Assembly: GCA_037039685.1 (NCBI GenBank)
Contig: JAWNGF010000002.1
Span: forward strand, 1,860,001 to 1,924,000
Source of the DNA: Ceratobasidium sp. AG-K
Taxonomy: Eukaryota > Basidiomycota > Agaricomycetes > Cantharellales > Ceratobasidiaceae
Direction of reading: 5' to 3'
Length of the DNA stretch: 64,000 nucleotides
In this document: piece by piece, positions 1-10,241 of the stretch
How positions within the stretch are numbered: position 1 is the stretch's first letter
How the letters are laid out: each line of letters opens with the position of its first letter
Notes under the pieces: generated by a model
What the model was told of the DNA's origin: nothing
The model's input: the letters and a program-made list of their open reading frames with translations, nothing else
Database searches by the model: none
Program-made: the position numbers and the translations under genes

Positions 1-13
1 TAGCCTTGACATT

Positions 14-1720
14 GTGATGTCTGCTGCCTCTGAACCTGCCAAAATGCTGCATTCCATTGCTCAGAAGCTCAAATATTACACTCTAAGCAAAGGAGTTTTG
101 TTTTACCAAGGCAGAATTCTTATTCCAGATGAACCTGAGCTCAAACAGGAGTTGCTATCTCATTTCCATGACACTCCAGCCACTGGTCACCAGGGACGCG
201 TGAGAACTCCAGGGCTGATATCTAGACACTACTGCTGGCCTGCTATGAAGTTTCAAGTCCATTGCCATGTGGATTCCTGCAAAATTTGCCAAAGGAGTAA
301 GGGGACAGAAAAGTATGCTCCCCTTCAGCCATTACCTATTCCTGCTGGCCCCTGGGAGGACATTTCCTATGATTTCATTGTCAATCTTCCCAAGAGCAAT
401 GGCTTGGACAGCATCCTTGTTGTTGTTGTTTGCTTCTCCAAAATGGTGCATTTCATTCCCTGCAAAGAGCCATCAACAGCTGAAGATGTTGCAGATCTCT
501 TCCTGAACAATGTTTGGTGTCTCCATGGCACTCCAAAGCAAACAGTGTCAGACAGAGGCTCAACTTTCAATGGCAAATTACTCAAGGCCCTGTACAAGGC
601 ACTCCAATTTGATCCAGCATTCTCCACAGCCTACCACCCCCAGACTGATGGTCAAACAGATCAACTGAACTATTGGCTAGAAGCTTATTTGCGAGCTTTC
701 ATCAATCACAGCCAGACTGACTGGGTAAATTTGTGGTCTCTTGCAGAGTTCTGTCACAACAACTCCAAGAGTGAAGCTACAGGATTATCTCCCTTTGAGC
801 TTGTTTATGGGTGTTCTCCTGCAATTCCTCTGAGTCTAGAACCCACTGGAAAACCAGTTGCTGATGACCGGGCTGCAGCACTCAAGGCTGTTGTTGAGCC
901 AGTCCAGGCCACATTGAAATGGACTCAGGAACACTATAAAGCAGTGGATCACGGAGTTTCTCAGCCAGAGTTTGCAGTTGGAAATTAAGTTTGGTTGCTA
1001 GGCAGGCACATCAAATCCCAGCACCCCAACTGGAAGGTAGACCACAAGCAATATGGCCCCTTCCATGTGCTGGAATGCATTGGCTCCCATGCTTGTTGCT
1101 TGGAGCTGCCTGACACTATGAAGATCCATAATGTGTTCCATGTTGCACTGCTGTCTCAGGTAAAGGAGGACACTGATTTCAAACAAACCTTCCAACAACC
1201 ACCCCCTGTGATCACAGCAGATGGAGAGGAAGTCCATGAGGTTGACAAACTGATTGACTGGAAGATGGAAGATGGAAGATGGAAGTACAGGGTTTGTTGG
1301 CAAGGGTATAGGCCGCTTGCTGACACGTTTGAACCTGCTTCTGAGCTGGTACACTTGGAGGACAAATTGTGGGACTTCTATGCTAATTTCCCTGAAGCCC
1401 CTTGGCCAAATACTCTGGTGCCATGTGTTCCACCCAAGCTTAGAAGGACAGCAAGCCATCGCAAGTCCAACAGCTCCAAATCCCATCTTTTTGTGTCTCT
1501 TGCCTCACTAAAGCCTTCCAAGCTCCTGCATTGCCTTCTCTCTGCTGCTCACCATGCCCATTCATTGCCCCTCCAACAACACTCCCTACAACAGCTGGGG
1601 CAGTCTAGACACCTACCTGCATTACATGCCCAAGGGCTTCAAGAGCAAGCTGGATTCTGGTGCCCCCTATCTTTGCTTTGCACTCATTCCTCCTGCTACC
1701 AAGCATGCCTGCTTGCGTAA
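14..1720 (+). pseudogene. Pol 3' part (integrase + chromodomain), element A
   Basis: Ty3/Gypsy integrase entering from the left window edge. The zinc-binding HHCC region is visible early (HFHD...GHQG, then CKICQ), followed by the catalytic core: YDFIV, VSDRG, and the position normally read as QTE. Here the last catalytic Glu codon is GAT (659-661), so it reads Asp. The frame is broken by TAA at 986-988 inside the conserved G-x-x-V-W motif (AAA in sister copies), but resumes in the same frame with the integrase C-terminus and a chromodomain at about 1220-1400 (YRVCWQGY). It ends at TAA 1718-1720, where element B has CAA. The post-chromodomain tail overlaps ORF3 in another frame. RT and gag lie outside the window. 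Dead copy; assignment is secure by comparison with B at 12255-14029. Confidence 0.9.
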
Positions 1721-2163
1721 AGGGCCAAACATCTTTCACCATGTGCGCTTGGGCTAGTTGTACTACCTCAGCAGCGACAATCCCACTTTCCTGCGCAGCG
1801 GTCCCTTCTATTGCTGGCACCTTTTTATTGCATGCAATTTCCGCAAGTTCCACAAGGTCGTTGCTTGACATTTGCAATTTCTGCAAGTTCCACAAGGTCA
1901 TTGCTTGACATTGCTACAACAACTGCCCCCTGGAGATTGAAGTGTCGTTATCTCAGTACATAGACCACTTCTACATCAGAAACTACACGGAATTGCATGT
2001 TTCTTTTGAATGTCTTGAGCGCAGAGAAGACCCAGTGCCCAATCCACCCACCCCTGCTCCAATACCCAGAGCCCTAAACCACTTCCAGAGGAGCCTGTGG
2101 CAAGTTGTGGGTGGTTTCCAGGGCCTCCAGTTGCTTCTGATTGGGGCAGCAATTTCCAAGTAG
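1554..2163 (+). pseudogene. ORF3 type I (post-pol protein), element A
   Basis: Third ORF of family-B elements, in a different frame from pol and overlapping its tail by about 165 nt. It starts at ATG 1554 (MPIHCP..NNT) and resembles B 13728-14342 codon for codon. Conserved blocks include TYLHYMP, KHAC and, later, FYCWH.FIA.NF. Breaks are TAG at about 1755, a 40-bp tandem duplication at 1833-1912, and a deletion at about 2165 that removes the last codons, the polypurine tract and the first bases of the LTR. Function unknown: no enzyme motif is seen, but the protein is rich in Cys, His and aromatic residues. Confidence 0.65.
1833..1912 (+). repeat. 40-bp tandem duplication inside ORF3
   Basis: Two adjacent copies (1833-1872 and 1873-1912) of a 40-bp unit beginning TGCAATTTC and ending TTGCTTGACATT, differing at about two bases. 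Elements B and O have a single unit, so this is private to copy A. It shifts the ORF3 frame. Confidence 0.85.
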
Positions 2164-2165
2164 GC

Positions 2166-2652
2166 TGGTCTGTGTGCTGCGCCTTCATTGCTTGTTGGCT
2201 GCCTTTGTTGTTGTGTTTGTTGGTTTCCCCCTGTTGTGTGCTTGTTGGCTGCAACGTAGTTTGTTTTGTTGTTTACTCTATTGTCATTGCTTCTCTCACT
2301 TAGTCCTTCCTACATCTAAATTATTGGCATGTATTCTTTGGTCTGTCAATTTTCCGGAGTGCTGCGCATTGAGCCCCAAGTGCCACGTGCTCTTCTTGTT
2401 CTGATGTTCCTGTCATGCTCCTTTTGGACTGCTGTGCTTTCCTCATGTAGATAGCGCTTCCTTTCTTCTGCTTGATATAAAAGATGCATGGGAAATTGTC
2501 TTGGAATCCCAAGAACAATTTACCTTGTTGCTTACCCACTCCACTTTGCCCTGAGGAGGTTATCCAACATTCTTTGGAGCCTCTCAGTGATTTTCAGGCC
2601 CTAAGAGCCACTCATCAGTCTCAAACAACCCTTCTCTGAGCAGGTTGTGACA
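2166..2652 (+). repeat. 3' LTR of element A (family B), 5' end deleted
   Basis: Matches the family-B LTR (7873-8382, 14357-14867) from shortly inside its 5' end to the terminal GGTTGTGACA. The first bases and the polypurine tract were lost in the deletion that also truncates ORF3. Confidence 0.85.
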
Positions 2653-2897
2653 ACAAGGTAAATTGTTCTTAAGGTTCCAAGGCAATTTCCCATGCATCAT
2701 TTATAGCCAGCAAACCAAGGAACCACTATCCAAATGGGGGGAGCACAGCATGCCCAAATGGAGCAGGATAAGAACATCAGCAGAAGATGTGTGTGCAGCA
2801 CATGGAGATCCCAGCATAGTAACATGGGAAAATGAAAAGAAGGAGGCTACAGGCCAATAAACCACAGGTCACAAGCACTATGTGATGGAAGTCATTA
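2653..2897 (-). repeat. Truncated reverse-strand family-B LTR
   Basis: Starts abruptly at the R-region sequence (ACAAGGTAAATTGTTCTT) in inverted orientation, directly abutting the end of the preceding LTR, and runs through an inverted TATA region and U3-like sequence. Terminal parts are missing, so this looks like a recombination junction rather than an insertion. Confidence 0.7.
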
Positions 2898-5190
2898 CAT
2901 GACACTTCATTGCATGCCAGTTGTAGTGGCTAGATACCAGCTCTAGAGTTCTTACGCATCCTTGGTGACTAGCAGCCACAGTATCATGGAAATGAGATAG
3001 CAATTCCTGTTTGAGCTCAGATTCATCTGCAACAACAATTCTGCCTTGGTAGAACTGAACCTGGTTGCTGAGAGTGTGATCCTTGAGATTCTGAGGAAGT
3101 GAATGCAGCACTTTATAAGTTTCACAAGCAGCAGGGATCACAGTGTCCAGGCTAGGGTCCCTGAGAAGCGCTGTTTTGTGTTTTCCAGAAAGGATGCACC
3201 AATCACAGCAGAGAAGCCCAATTGTTCCATCTGCAGCATGAGTTAAGGAAGAGGTCCTTCTGCAGTGTGATCTGTGCGCCTAAACAAAGGAGTCCATTTT
3301 CCAGGCTTGTTTCCCGAGTCTGTAATCAAGGATAAAATTGTAGACCACAAGAAGCAGTGATCAGTGGGCATGACACCTATTGAACATCCTAGCTGCTTTC
3401 TGGTACTCCATGTTCTGAGGATCAGTCAATCCAGTGATAGATTGCTCAGATCTGTCCAGGCAAAGGCACCAGTGCTCAAAAGACCAAGTAATTGCCAGTA
3501 GCTCCTTGTCATGGGTGTCAGACCTCAGCTGAGCAGGGCAGAAGCTTGGAGAGGTTAAGAGAACTGGCCGCAAGTGTCCATCATCCTGTTGCTGTGAAAA
3601 CTCAGCACCCAGGGCAGTTCCAGAAGCATCCGTTTCCAAGCAGTAAGGCAGTTTCTTATGGGATGTGCAAGAGTCAGTTCCATGCAAATTACTTCCTTCC
3701 TGACATCAAACAAGTGCTGGTCAGCCTCAGTCTATTGCCAGACAACTGCCTTCTTGGTGATATAGTTGAGGGGGCATCCTAAGTGGCCTGAATCAGGAAC
3801 AAAACAGCAATAGAAGTTTGCAACGCCCAGCAACACTTGGCCTTGTTTCACAGTGGGGGAATTGGCCACTCTTTGACCACTTGAACCTTGTCTTTCTCTA
3901 TGGAAAAGCCCTCAGGGGCGATTACCAGATCAATGTATTTGACTGACATGACAAATAGGTGGTGGTTGAAAGGATGGCAGAAGAGCTGCTTGTCCCTGAG
4001 TTGCTTATGCACTCCTTTGACATGTTCCTCATGCTCAGAAACAGAATTACAGAAGATCAAGATGTTGTCAAGTGAACAATCACCATGATGTCCAGCAGGT
4101 TGGAGAAAATGTTGTTCATGAAGAGTTGGAAGGCAGCAGGAGCTTGGCAAAGACCAAATGGCATAACCAAGTACTTGTCACAACCTGCTCAGAGAAGGGT
4201 TGTTAAAGACCAATGTGCAGCTCTTTGGCCTGAAACTCACAGAGAGGCTGCAAATATGTTAGATAACCTCCTCCAGGCAAAGAACTGGTGCATGTAGCAC
4301 ATGGAGGTCCAAGTGCAGCAACATGGGAAAATCAGTGAACAGAGGTGACATGCCAACCAGCCGCGTGTGCAGACAACTAAGCAAGCGAAGTCACATCAAG
4401 GAGGCAACAATCAAAACAAAATACATGGCAGTGGATAAGTGCAACACACCAGGAGAACAGCACACCAAGCACTGAAGCACAACACATAGACCATGGTCAG
4501 GAGCATGGCATCTGAGAGTACTCAGACAAGCCATATTTTCTTCTGAAGGCAGTTTTCCACTCATCTCATTTGCTGTGCACCTAATTGTAGCCAGAGTGCA
4601 TATCCGGCTTAGTGAAAATTTTGGTATGCTTCAGTCTCTGCACAAGGTCTTCCTGACCTGGCAGGGGGTAGCACTTTTTGATGGCATTGTTGGTAAGGCA
4701 AGAATCATCAGTTACAAGTTTTAGATCACCAAGCCCTTTGGAAACAAAGGTCATAGGAGTATCTCCAGAAGAGGTGCTTGGCCTAATCTTCCCAGCAGCA
4801 AGCTTAGTGTCAATGTACTGGACTCTTTGGGATTCATAGGATAGATAGGCCACTTGGGAACATCCTTTCCAGGCTGCAAGTTGATCTCACTGTCATAGGT
4901 ATAATGAAGGTCCAGTTTGAGAAAAAACTCATGACCAAAGCCGCTCAAAACCTGAAGAAACATTGGGTGGATAACATTTTGAAGGGTGGAAACTGCCACC
5001 AGCTGAGCTTGCATTGATTTGTGCCAACAAACTGCAACAGTAGACCCATTGATGTCAATCTTAGCTCTTCATAACCAGGGCATGCCTTGAATTATGTCCC
5101 AGTTACCAAGCAACAAGCAGTAGAAGGTTTGAGTAAAAGAATGTGAAAGGACATTGACGGTGAAGTAGAATTTAAATCAAATGGAGTCCC
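2898..5190 (-). pseudogene. Decayed family-B pol (PR end, RT, RNase H, integrase start), element J
   Basis: Reading leftwards from 5190: end of the protease domain (matching B near 10460-10540), RT N-terminal segments (5014-4751, 4853-4581), the RT core with LDNILIF where YxDD is expected (about 4070), the RT thumb (to 3848), RNase H with ETDASGTALGA and HDKELLAI (3687-3361), and the integrase zinc region (3141-2878). Many stops and frame changes. A solo LTR (4176-4517) interrupts RT between the motifs equivalent to KYGL and VMPFGL. The right end is cut at the LTR starting at 5191 and the left end at the LTR fragment 2653-2897. Confidence 0.85.
4176..4517 (-). mobile_element. Solo LTR (family-B variant) in element J RT
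   Basis: Inverted LTR beginning TGTCACAACCTGCTCAGAG on the plus strand, 342 bp (shorter than the 510-bp family LTR, so internally deleted). It is flanked by a perfect 5-bp target-site duplication GTACT (4171-4175 and 4518-4522), which marks a true insertion followed by LTR-LTR recombination. Confidence 0.85.
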
Positions 5191-5702
5191 TGTCACAACT
5201 TGCTCAGAGGAGGGTTGTTTAATGCTTAATGAGCGGCTCTTAGGCCGGAAAATCACTGAGAGGCTGCAAAAGATGTTGGATAACCTCCTCAGGGCAAAGT
5301 AGAGCAGGTAAACGACAAGGTAAACCGTCCTTGGGATTCCAAGACAATTTCCCTTGCATCTTTTATAGTAAGCAGAAGAATGAAAGCACTATCTACATGA
5401 GGAAGGCACAACAGTCCAAAAGGAGCATGAAAGGAACATCAGAACAAGAAGAGCGCATAGCACATGAGGATCAATGCGCAGTGCTCCAGAAAAAAACACA
5501 GATCAAAGATTACCTGCTGCTTATTCATGCTTACATAGGGCTAAGAGTGAGAAGAACCAACACAGGAGTAAACAACAAAACAAATTATGTGGCAGCCAAC
5601 AACCACACGACAGGGGGAAAACAACCAACACAACAACAAAGGCGGCTAGCAAGCAATGAAGGCGCAGCACACAGACCATTGTCAGGAGCAAGGCTCATGA
5701 CA
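5191..5702 (-). repeat. Family-B LTR, full length, reverse orientation
   Basis: 512 bp, TGTCACAACTTGCTC at the left and CTCATGACA at the right. Contains the inverted TATA region and the R-start sequence near 5320. It abuts the protease end of element J on the left; no target-site duplication is evident. Confidence 0.85.
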
Positions 5703-6072
5703 ACAGCAAGCCAAAATGGAGCAGGATAAGAGCATCAGATGAAGATGGGTGTGTAGCACATGTAGATCTAAGTGCAGCAACATGGAAAAAAGAGAAGAGG
5801 AGTGTACATGCTGATCAACCACACACATCAAGTGCTAAGCAATGGAAGTTGTGATAAAGGAGTAACAATCACAACAAACAACGTGGCACAGGATGAGCGC
5901 AAGAGGGAGAGGGAGAGGCATGGAGAACAGAGACACCCAACACTAGACCATTGTCAGGGGCATGTCTTGTGACCAGGAGGTTATCCAATGTCTTTTGGAT
6001 CCTCTCAGTGATTTTCAGGCCCATGAGCTGCTCAATTGTCTCAAAAAACCCTTCTCTGAGCAGGTTACAACA
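5703..6072. repeat. Two joined LTR fragments
   Basis: 5703-5971 is an inverted LTR-variant piece (ends GTCAGGGGCATGTCTTGTGAC). 5972-6072 is the last ~100 bp of a forward LTR (AGGAGGTTATCC to GGTTACAACA). Neither has its other end. Includes a short GAGGGA-rich tract near 5905. Confidence 0.65.
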
Positions 6073-6554
6073 CAATCAATGCTCCTCACAAAGGGAAATA
6101 TGTTGTGTGTCTCATTGCTGTGTGCTTCTCTCTCTCTCTCTTGCACTTATCCTCTGCCATGTAGCTTGTTTGAATTGTTGCTCAGTTGTTATGACTTCCA
6201 TCACATAGTTCTCACAACATGTGGCTTATTGACATGCAGAGTGTGTCCTCTGATTTTCCCACATTGCTGCACTTAGATATCCATGTGCTACACAGACCTT
6301 TTCTTCTGATGTTTTGACCTTGCTCCATTTGGGCTTGCTGTGATTTCCCCATGTAGATAGTGCTTCTTTGGCCTGCTTGCTATCGATTATGCATGGGAAA
6401 TTGTCTTGGAACCCCAAGAACGAATTCCTTGTTGTTTACCCCTGTACGTGGCCCTGAGGAGGTTATCCAACATCTTTTGAACAGTCTCATTGATCTTTAG
6501 GCCTGAGAGCCACTCCTTAGTTACAAACAGCCCTTCTCTGACAGGGTTGTGACA
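6073..6554 (+). repeat. Diverged family-B LTR, forward
   Basis: Ends CAGGGTTGTGACA at 6554 and contains the family features CCCCATGTAGATAG and CCCCAAGAACGAATT. The 5' boundary is blurred by the preceding LTR tail. Contains a (TC)n run near 6128-6141. It may be the 5' LTR of the decayed element that follows, but the next bases do not keep the self-priming complement. Confidence 0.65.
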
Positions 6555-7790
6555 TGCATGTTACCTTCTGCAGGTGTTGGGCCCTGACACTTGGTGGAGC
6601 TTGTCATAAAACAGAGACTCCTGGCTGTTGTGCTCAATCTCGCCTATGTCCTTTCCACTCAGTATAGGTCATACACAGGAAACAGACATGCTGCAACAGT
6701 GGGCCTGCTACTCTTCATATAGCCTTGTAGACTCTAGATAGTGTACATTGTCAGTGAACCTGCTCTTCCTATGGACCTTTGGGGAATCACTGGCTGCTCT
6801 CCTCCTCTACTGGACCTGATTCCTCTGCTAACTCCATTGATCCCCAATCTGCCCACTGCCACTCCCTAATTCACAGTGTATTGTTAGCAATGCACCACCT
6901 AGCTGTTGCAATTAAGGGCAGCCACCACAGAACACTTGGTCTTGAGAAAACACATAAATTATTGAGCAATAAATGAATAGGCACTCATCACTGCCCTTGC
7001 CTTTGCACTGTCTGTGGGATTGCACCATTAAGATCAAACCAAGAGTATAACTTCCAAAGCCAGCAGAAACACACCATGTCTCCTTGGGAACCACACGTTT
7101 TAAGGGACCACATATAGACCAAGTGGCAATGCAAATATTTGCCCAAGCAAATCAAAAATTATGGTGCCAGCCTGCTGTATCAGAAAAGGGCCCAAAGAGG
7201 AGGAAGACCCTAACTGGAGCAGGCCCACAGAGGAGGAAGTTCATCTTTCACAGCTTGGAGTAAATCAATAGGGAACAAACACAACAAAAATACCAGATCA
7301 ATTCTCTCTGCCATTGCAGGAGGGCCTTCTAGAGTAACTCAAGGAGGTTAGGAAGTTCACCATACTGGACCTTAGGAGGGGCTTCAACCACTTCCAGACC
7401 AAAGAAGGCAACAAACAGTAAACCACATCCAGGACTAAAGGCTGTCCTTTGGAATATCTCATGATGTTTCTGTGCATTATCAACACCCCAGTAACCTTCC
7501 AACAAATGTGGGACCATCATGGACCAAATCATGGCAGATCTCACAGACGTTTGTGTGGTGGTTTATATTGATACACAGCTTCACCAAATTACTGCAACAT
7601 GTGACCTACGGAGCATGCAAGTCTTGCCATGGGTGATAGAAGGATATTCAGGCCTCTGTGATGATAGAAGTTGCTCATATAGATGTAATGAGGGTGTATG
7701 CAACATATCAAGCAAAATTGGCCATTCTGAGCAGAGAAAAGCAAAAAATACGTGAGCCTTGTGTTGTGTTACCAATGGCACTCAGTCCAC
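6555..7790 (+). pseudogene. Strongly decayed protease-RT remnant, element I
   Basis: About 6790-6910 aligns with the family-B protease (SSANSIDP..CHSLI; the catalytic DSG has become DSS). About 7340-7590 is RT: FTILDLRRGFN, a VTFQQMW segment, then VVVYIDTQ where YxDD should be, each in a different frame. Between them (6910-7290) nothing else is readable. The left border is the LTR ending at 6554 and the right border is unclear, close to the 5' LTR of element B. The oldest copy in the window. Confidence 0.6.
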
Positions 7791-7872
7791 AAACATAACC
7801 ACAACATGGGACAACTCCTTTGACATGGCAAGTGCAGTCAGAAGTTAGCAAGTAAAAGAATGTGAGCTGATA

Positions 7873-8382
7873 TGTCACAAGCCTTGCTCCTGACAATGGT
7901 CTGTGTCCTGCGCCTTCAGTGCTTGTTGGCTGCCTTTGTTGTTCTGTCTGTGGTTTTCCCCCTGTTCTGTGCTTGTTGGCTGCCACGTTGTTTGTTTTGT
8001 TGTTTACTCCTTTGTTGTTGCTTCTCTTGCTCAGTCCTTTGTAAAGTGGATCATTGACATGTATTCTCCAGTCTGTGATTCTTCTGGGGCACTGCGCATT
8101 GATCCCCATGTGCTATGTGCTCTTCTTGTTCTGATGTTCCTGTCATGCTCCTTTTGGACTGTTGTGCTTTCCCCATGTAGATAGCGCTTCCTTTCTTCTG
8201 TTTGCTATAAAAGATGCAAGGGAAATTGTCTTGGAATCCCAAGAACAATTTACCTTGATGTTTACCCACTCTACTTCACCCTGAGGAGGTTATCCAACAT
8301 CTTTTGGAGCCTCTCAGTGATTCTCAGGCCCTAAGAGCCACTCATCAGTCTCAAACAACCCTTCTCTGAGCAGGTTGTGACA
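7873..8382 (+). repeat. 5' LTR of element B (510 bp)
   Basis: TGTCACAAGCC ... GGTTGTGACA: inverted termini longer than the minimal TG..CA. Contains CCCCATGTAGATAGCGC upstream of TATAAAA. Confidence 0.93.
8206..8253 (+). promoter_or_regulatory. LTR TATA box and inferred transcript start
   Basis: TATAAAA at 8206-8212. At 8241-8253, 35 nt downstream, lies AAGAACAATTTAC, the exact reverse complement of the site just after the LTR, which is where a self-priming element should begin its RNA. Confidence 0.65.
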
Positions 8383-8384
8383 TT

Positions 8385-8397
8385 GTAAATTGTTCTT
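8385..8397 (+). other. Self-priming primer-binding site, element B
   Basis: GTAAATTGTTCTT, 2 nt after the LTR end, is a 13-nt perfect complement to 8241-8253 of the LTR. This is the Tf1/Tf2 mode in which the 5' end of the element's own RNA is the primer. Confidence 0.75.
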
Positions 8398-8399
8398 AC

Positions 8400-10241
8400 T
8401 TGGCTGTAGCCATCCACATCGCCCCAAACTGGCTTTCTATTGCTCTCACCAGCTGCATATTGTCCAAGCTATCAACACGCACATTCCTAGGCCCATCCCC
8501 AGTGGCAAAACTAGTCCCATTTTCAATCCCATCTTTGCCAAGCGCGTCATTTTCTTCAGGTGCCTCTATGGAGCACAAATCAGCCACAGGACAATTAGTT
8601 TCCACCTCAGGAACAAGGGGGAACTCTCCAGCACCAGGCATACAGTGCTCTCAATGCCCAGAAAGCAAAATTACCTCAGGAGGAATGCACCTGTTTATGG
8701 ACAAAGATCGGAGATAACTAGAGTGTGTCTACAGTGCAAAGTACAACCAATCAATCAATGAACACATCAAAATCTCTCAAATAGAGGAAAATCGCACACA
8801 AACACTCCTGAAACACATCCAGGAACTGAAAAACACCCTGAAGGCCCACATAGAACAGGGGCCAACAGGGCTGTCAACCAGGCATTCAATACAGAAGCAA
8901 CCAAGCCAGCAATGCCCCCCAGGTCAGGAGGGATCTCCTGCATCTCAGTGGAGGACACCCCCAGGCCCTGTCAGGCAATTGGGAGCTCCACTATGCATGA
9001 TTAGCAAGTCCCCACACATTTTGGGCCAGAAGATCCCTCAGGAAGCATCCCTCATTGCCTGACCATCAAAAGTGAATCTCCTGTGCCTTTGCAAGTGTCT
9101 GCATTCCCCTCTTCCTCCACCATCCGCTTTGTGAACACCCAAAGCAACCCTGAAACCTCTGCCACTCATATTGGACAGGGAAAAGGGAAGGACAGGGCTT
9201 TGGAGGATGACAATCAATCAAACCACTCTCTTGGCTTCTATGGGGAGACCCCAGATCCCAATCTGACTCCAGACCCACATCAGCCACGTTTCCCAACCAT
9301 CAGATGCTCTCCAGAAGTCCAGGAGAAGCATGAGGCCATGGAGATGATGGGAGAGGCTCTGGGTTGCTCTTTAACTGCTCCTTTGAGCACTTTGATCCAA
9401 GGATTAAGCCAGACCCCTGGTGCCTCTATTCCCAAATCCAAGATCCCCAGCCTTGAGAAGTATGACGGAAAGAAGGGCCCTGGAGCGAAATTGTTTATGC
9501 TGAAATGCAAGGCCTACTTCCTTGCCAACCAATCTTCCTTTCCCTCTGATCATTCCAAGATCACCTATGTGCTGGTGAACCTGAAAGAAGGCCAGCTGTG
9601 TAATTGGGGGCAGTTCTGCCTTAACAAACTTGTCAGTGGAGATGCAGATGCCCTCCTGATCAGCTGGACCACTTTTGAATCAGGGTTCATCTCCCAATGC
9701 TCAGGCCCTGCAGCTAAACAAGTGGCAGAATGCAAGATTCATGCTTTAACTCAAATCCACTCAGCCAGCAATTATTCCACCAACTTCCGCATTATTATGG
9801 GTGATCTTGAGTGCCAAGATGAAACCCTGATGGCCGCATTCCGCCAAGGACTCAAGCCAGAAGTCCGCCAAAAGCTGATTGAGTTCACAATCACTCAAAA
9901 TATCAACACCCTTGATCAGCTCATTTCCACTGCTTGCCTCATTGATAACATGCTGTTTCGAAGCTTACTGTGCATCAGGGCCCATCCCCACCATGTCTAG
10001 ACCCACTCAGAGCAAGTCCGCGGGATTTGTTACCCGGGAAATCAAAGACAAGCGTTGCACTGCTGGGCAATGCATCAAGTGTGGTGCAAATCACAAGTTT
10101 GAAGACTGCAAAACTGGATGGTGTGTGGAAACCCCCAAAAAGAGTTTGGAAAAGCTGGGACCATTGAGGAAGTTGTGGAAGCCTCTCAGCAGTTGGGAAA
10201 AGTCTAGGGTGCTGTTGTACTGTGTCTACATGCACCAATAA
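8400..10241 (+). pseudogene. Gag, element B
   Basis: Begins close to the primer site (MAVAIHIAP, 8400). A Ser/Pro-rich N-terminus is followed, after TAA 8715-8717, by a short coiled-coil-like segment (near 8780-8850, IKISQIEEN). A frame change near 9060 leads to the long open part 9083-10000 with the capsid-like domain (AKLFMLKCKAYF, SNYSTNFRII, FRQGLKPEV). An extra C near 9959 (TTTCGAAGC versus TTTGAAGC in M) shifts the frame, after which the CCHC zinc knuckle follows (CIKCGANHKFEDC, about 10073-10110). Stop TAA 10239-10241. It would package element RNA in cytoplasmic particles if intact. Confidence 0.85.

Noticed and set aside
8396..8641. Antisense ORF of 81 codons in the B leader, about 65% identical at protein level to 21347-21592 of M
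   Set aside because: The sense frame (8400-8717) of the same DNA is equally conserved and continues into the gag coiled-coil frame, so the antisense frame is most simply its shadow. A dN/dS test on more copies would decide.
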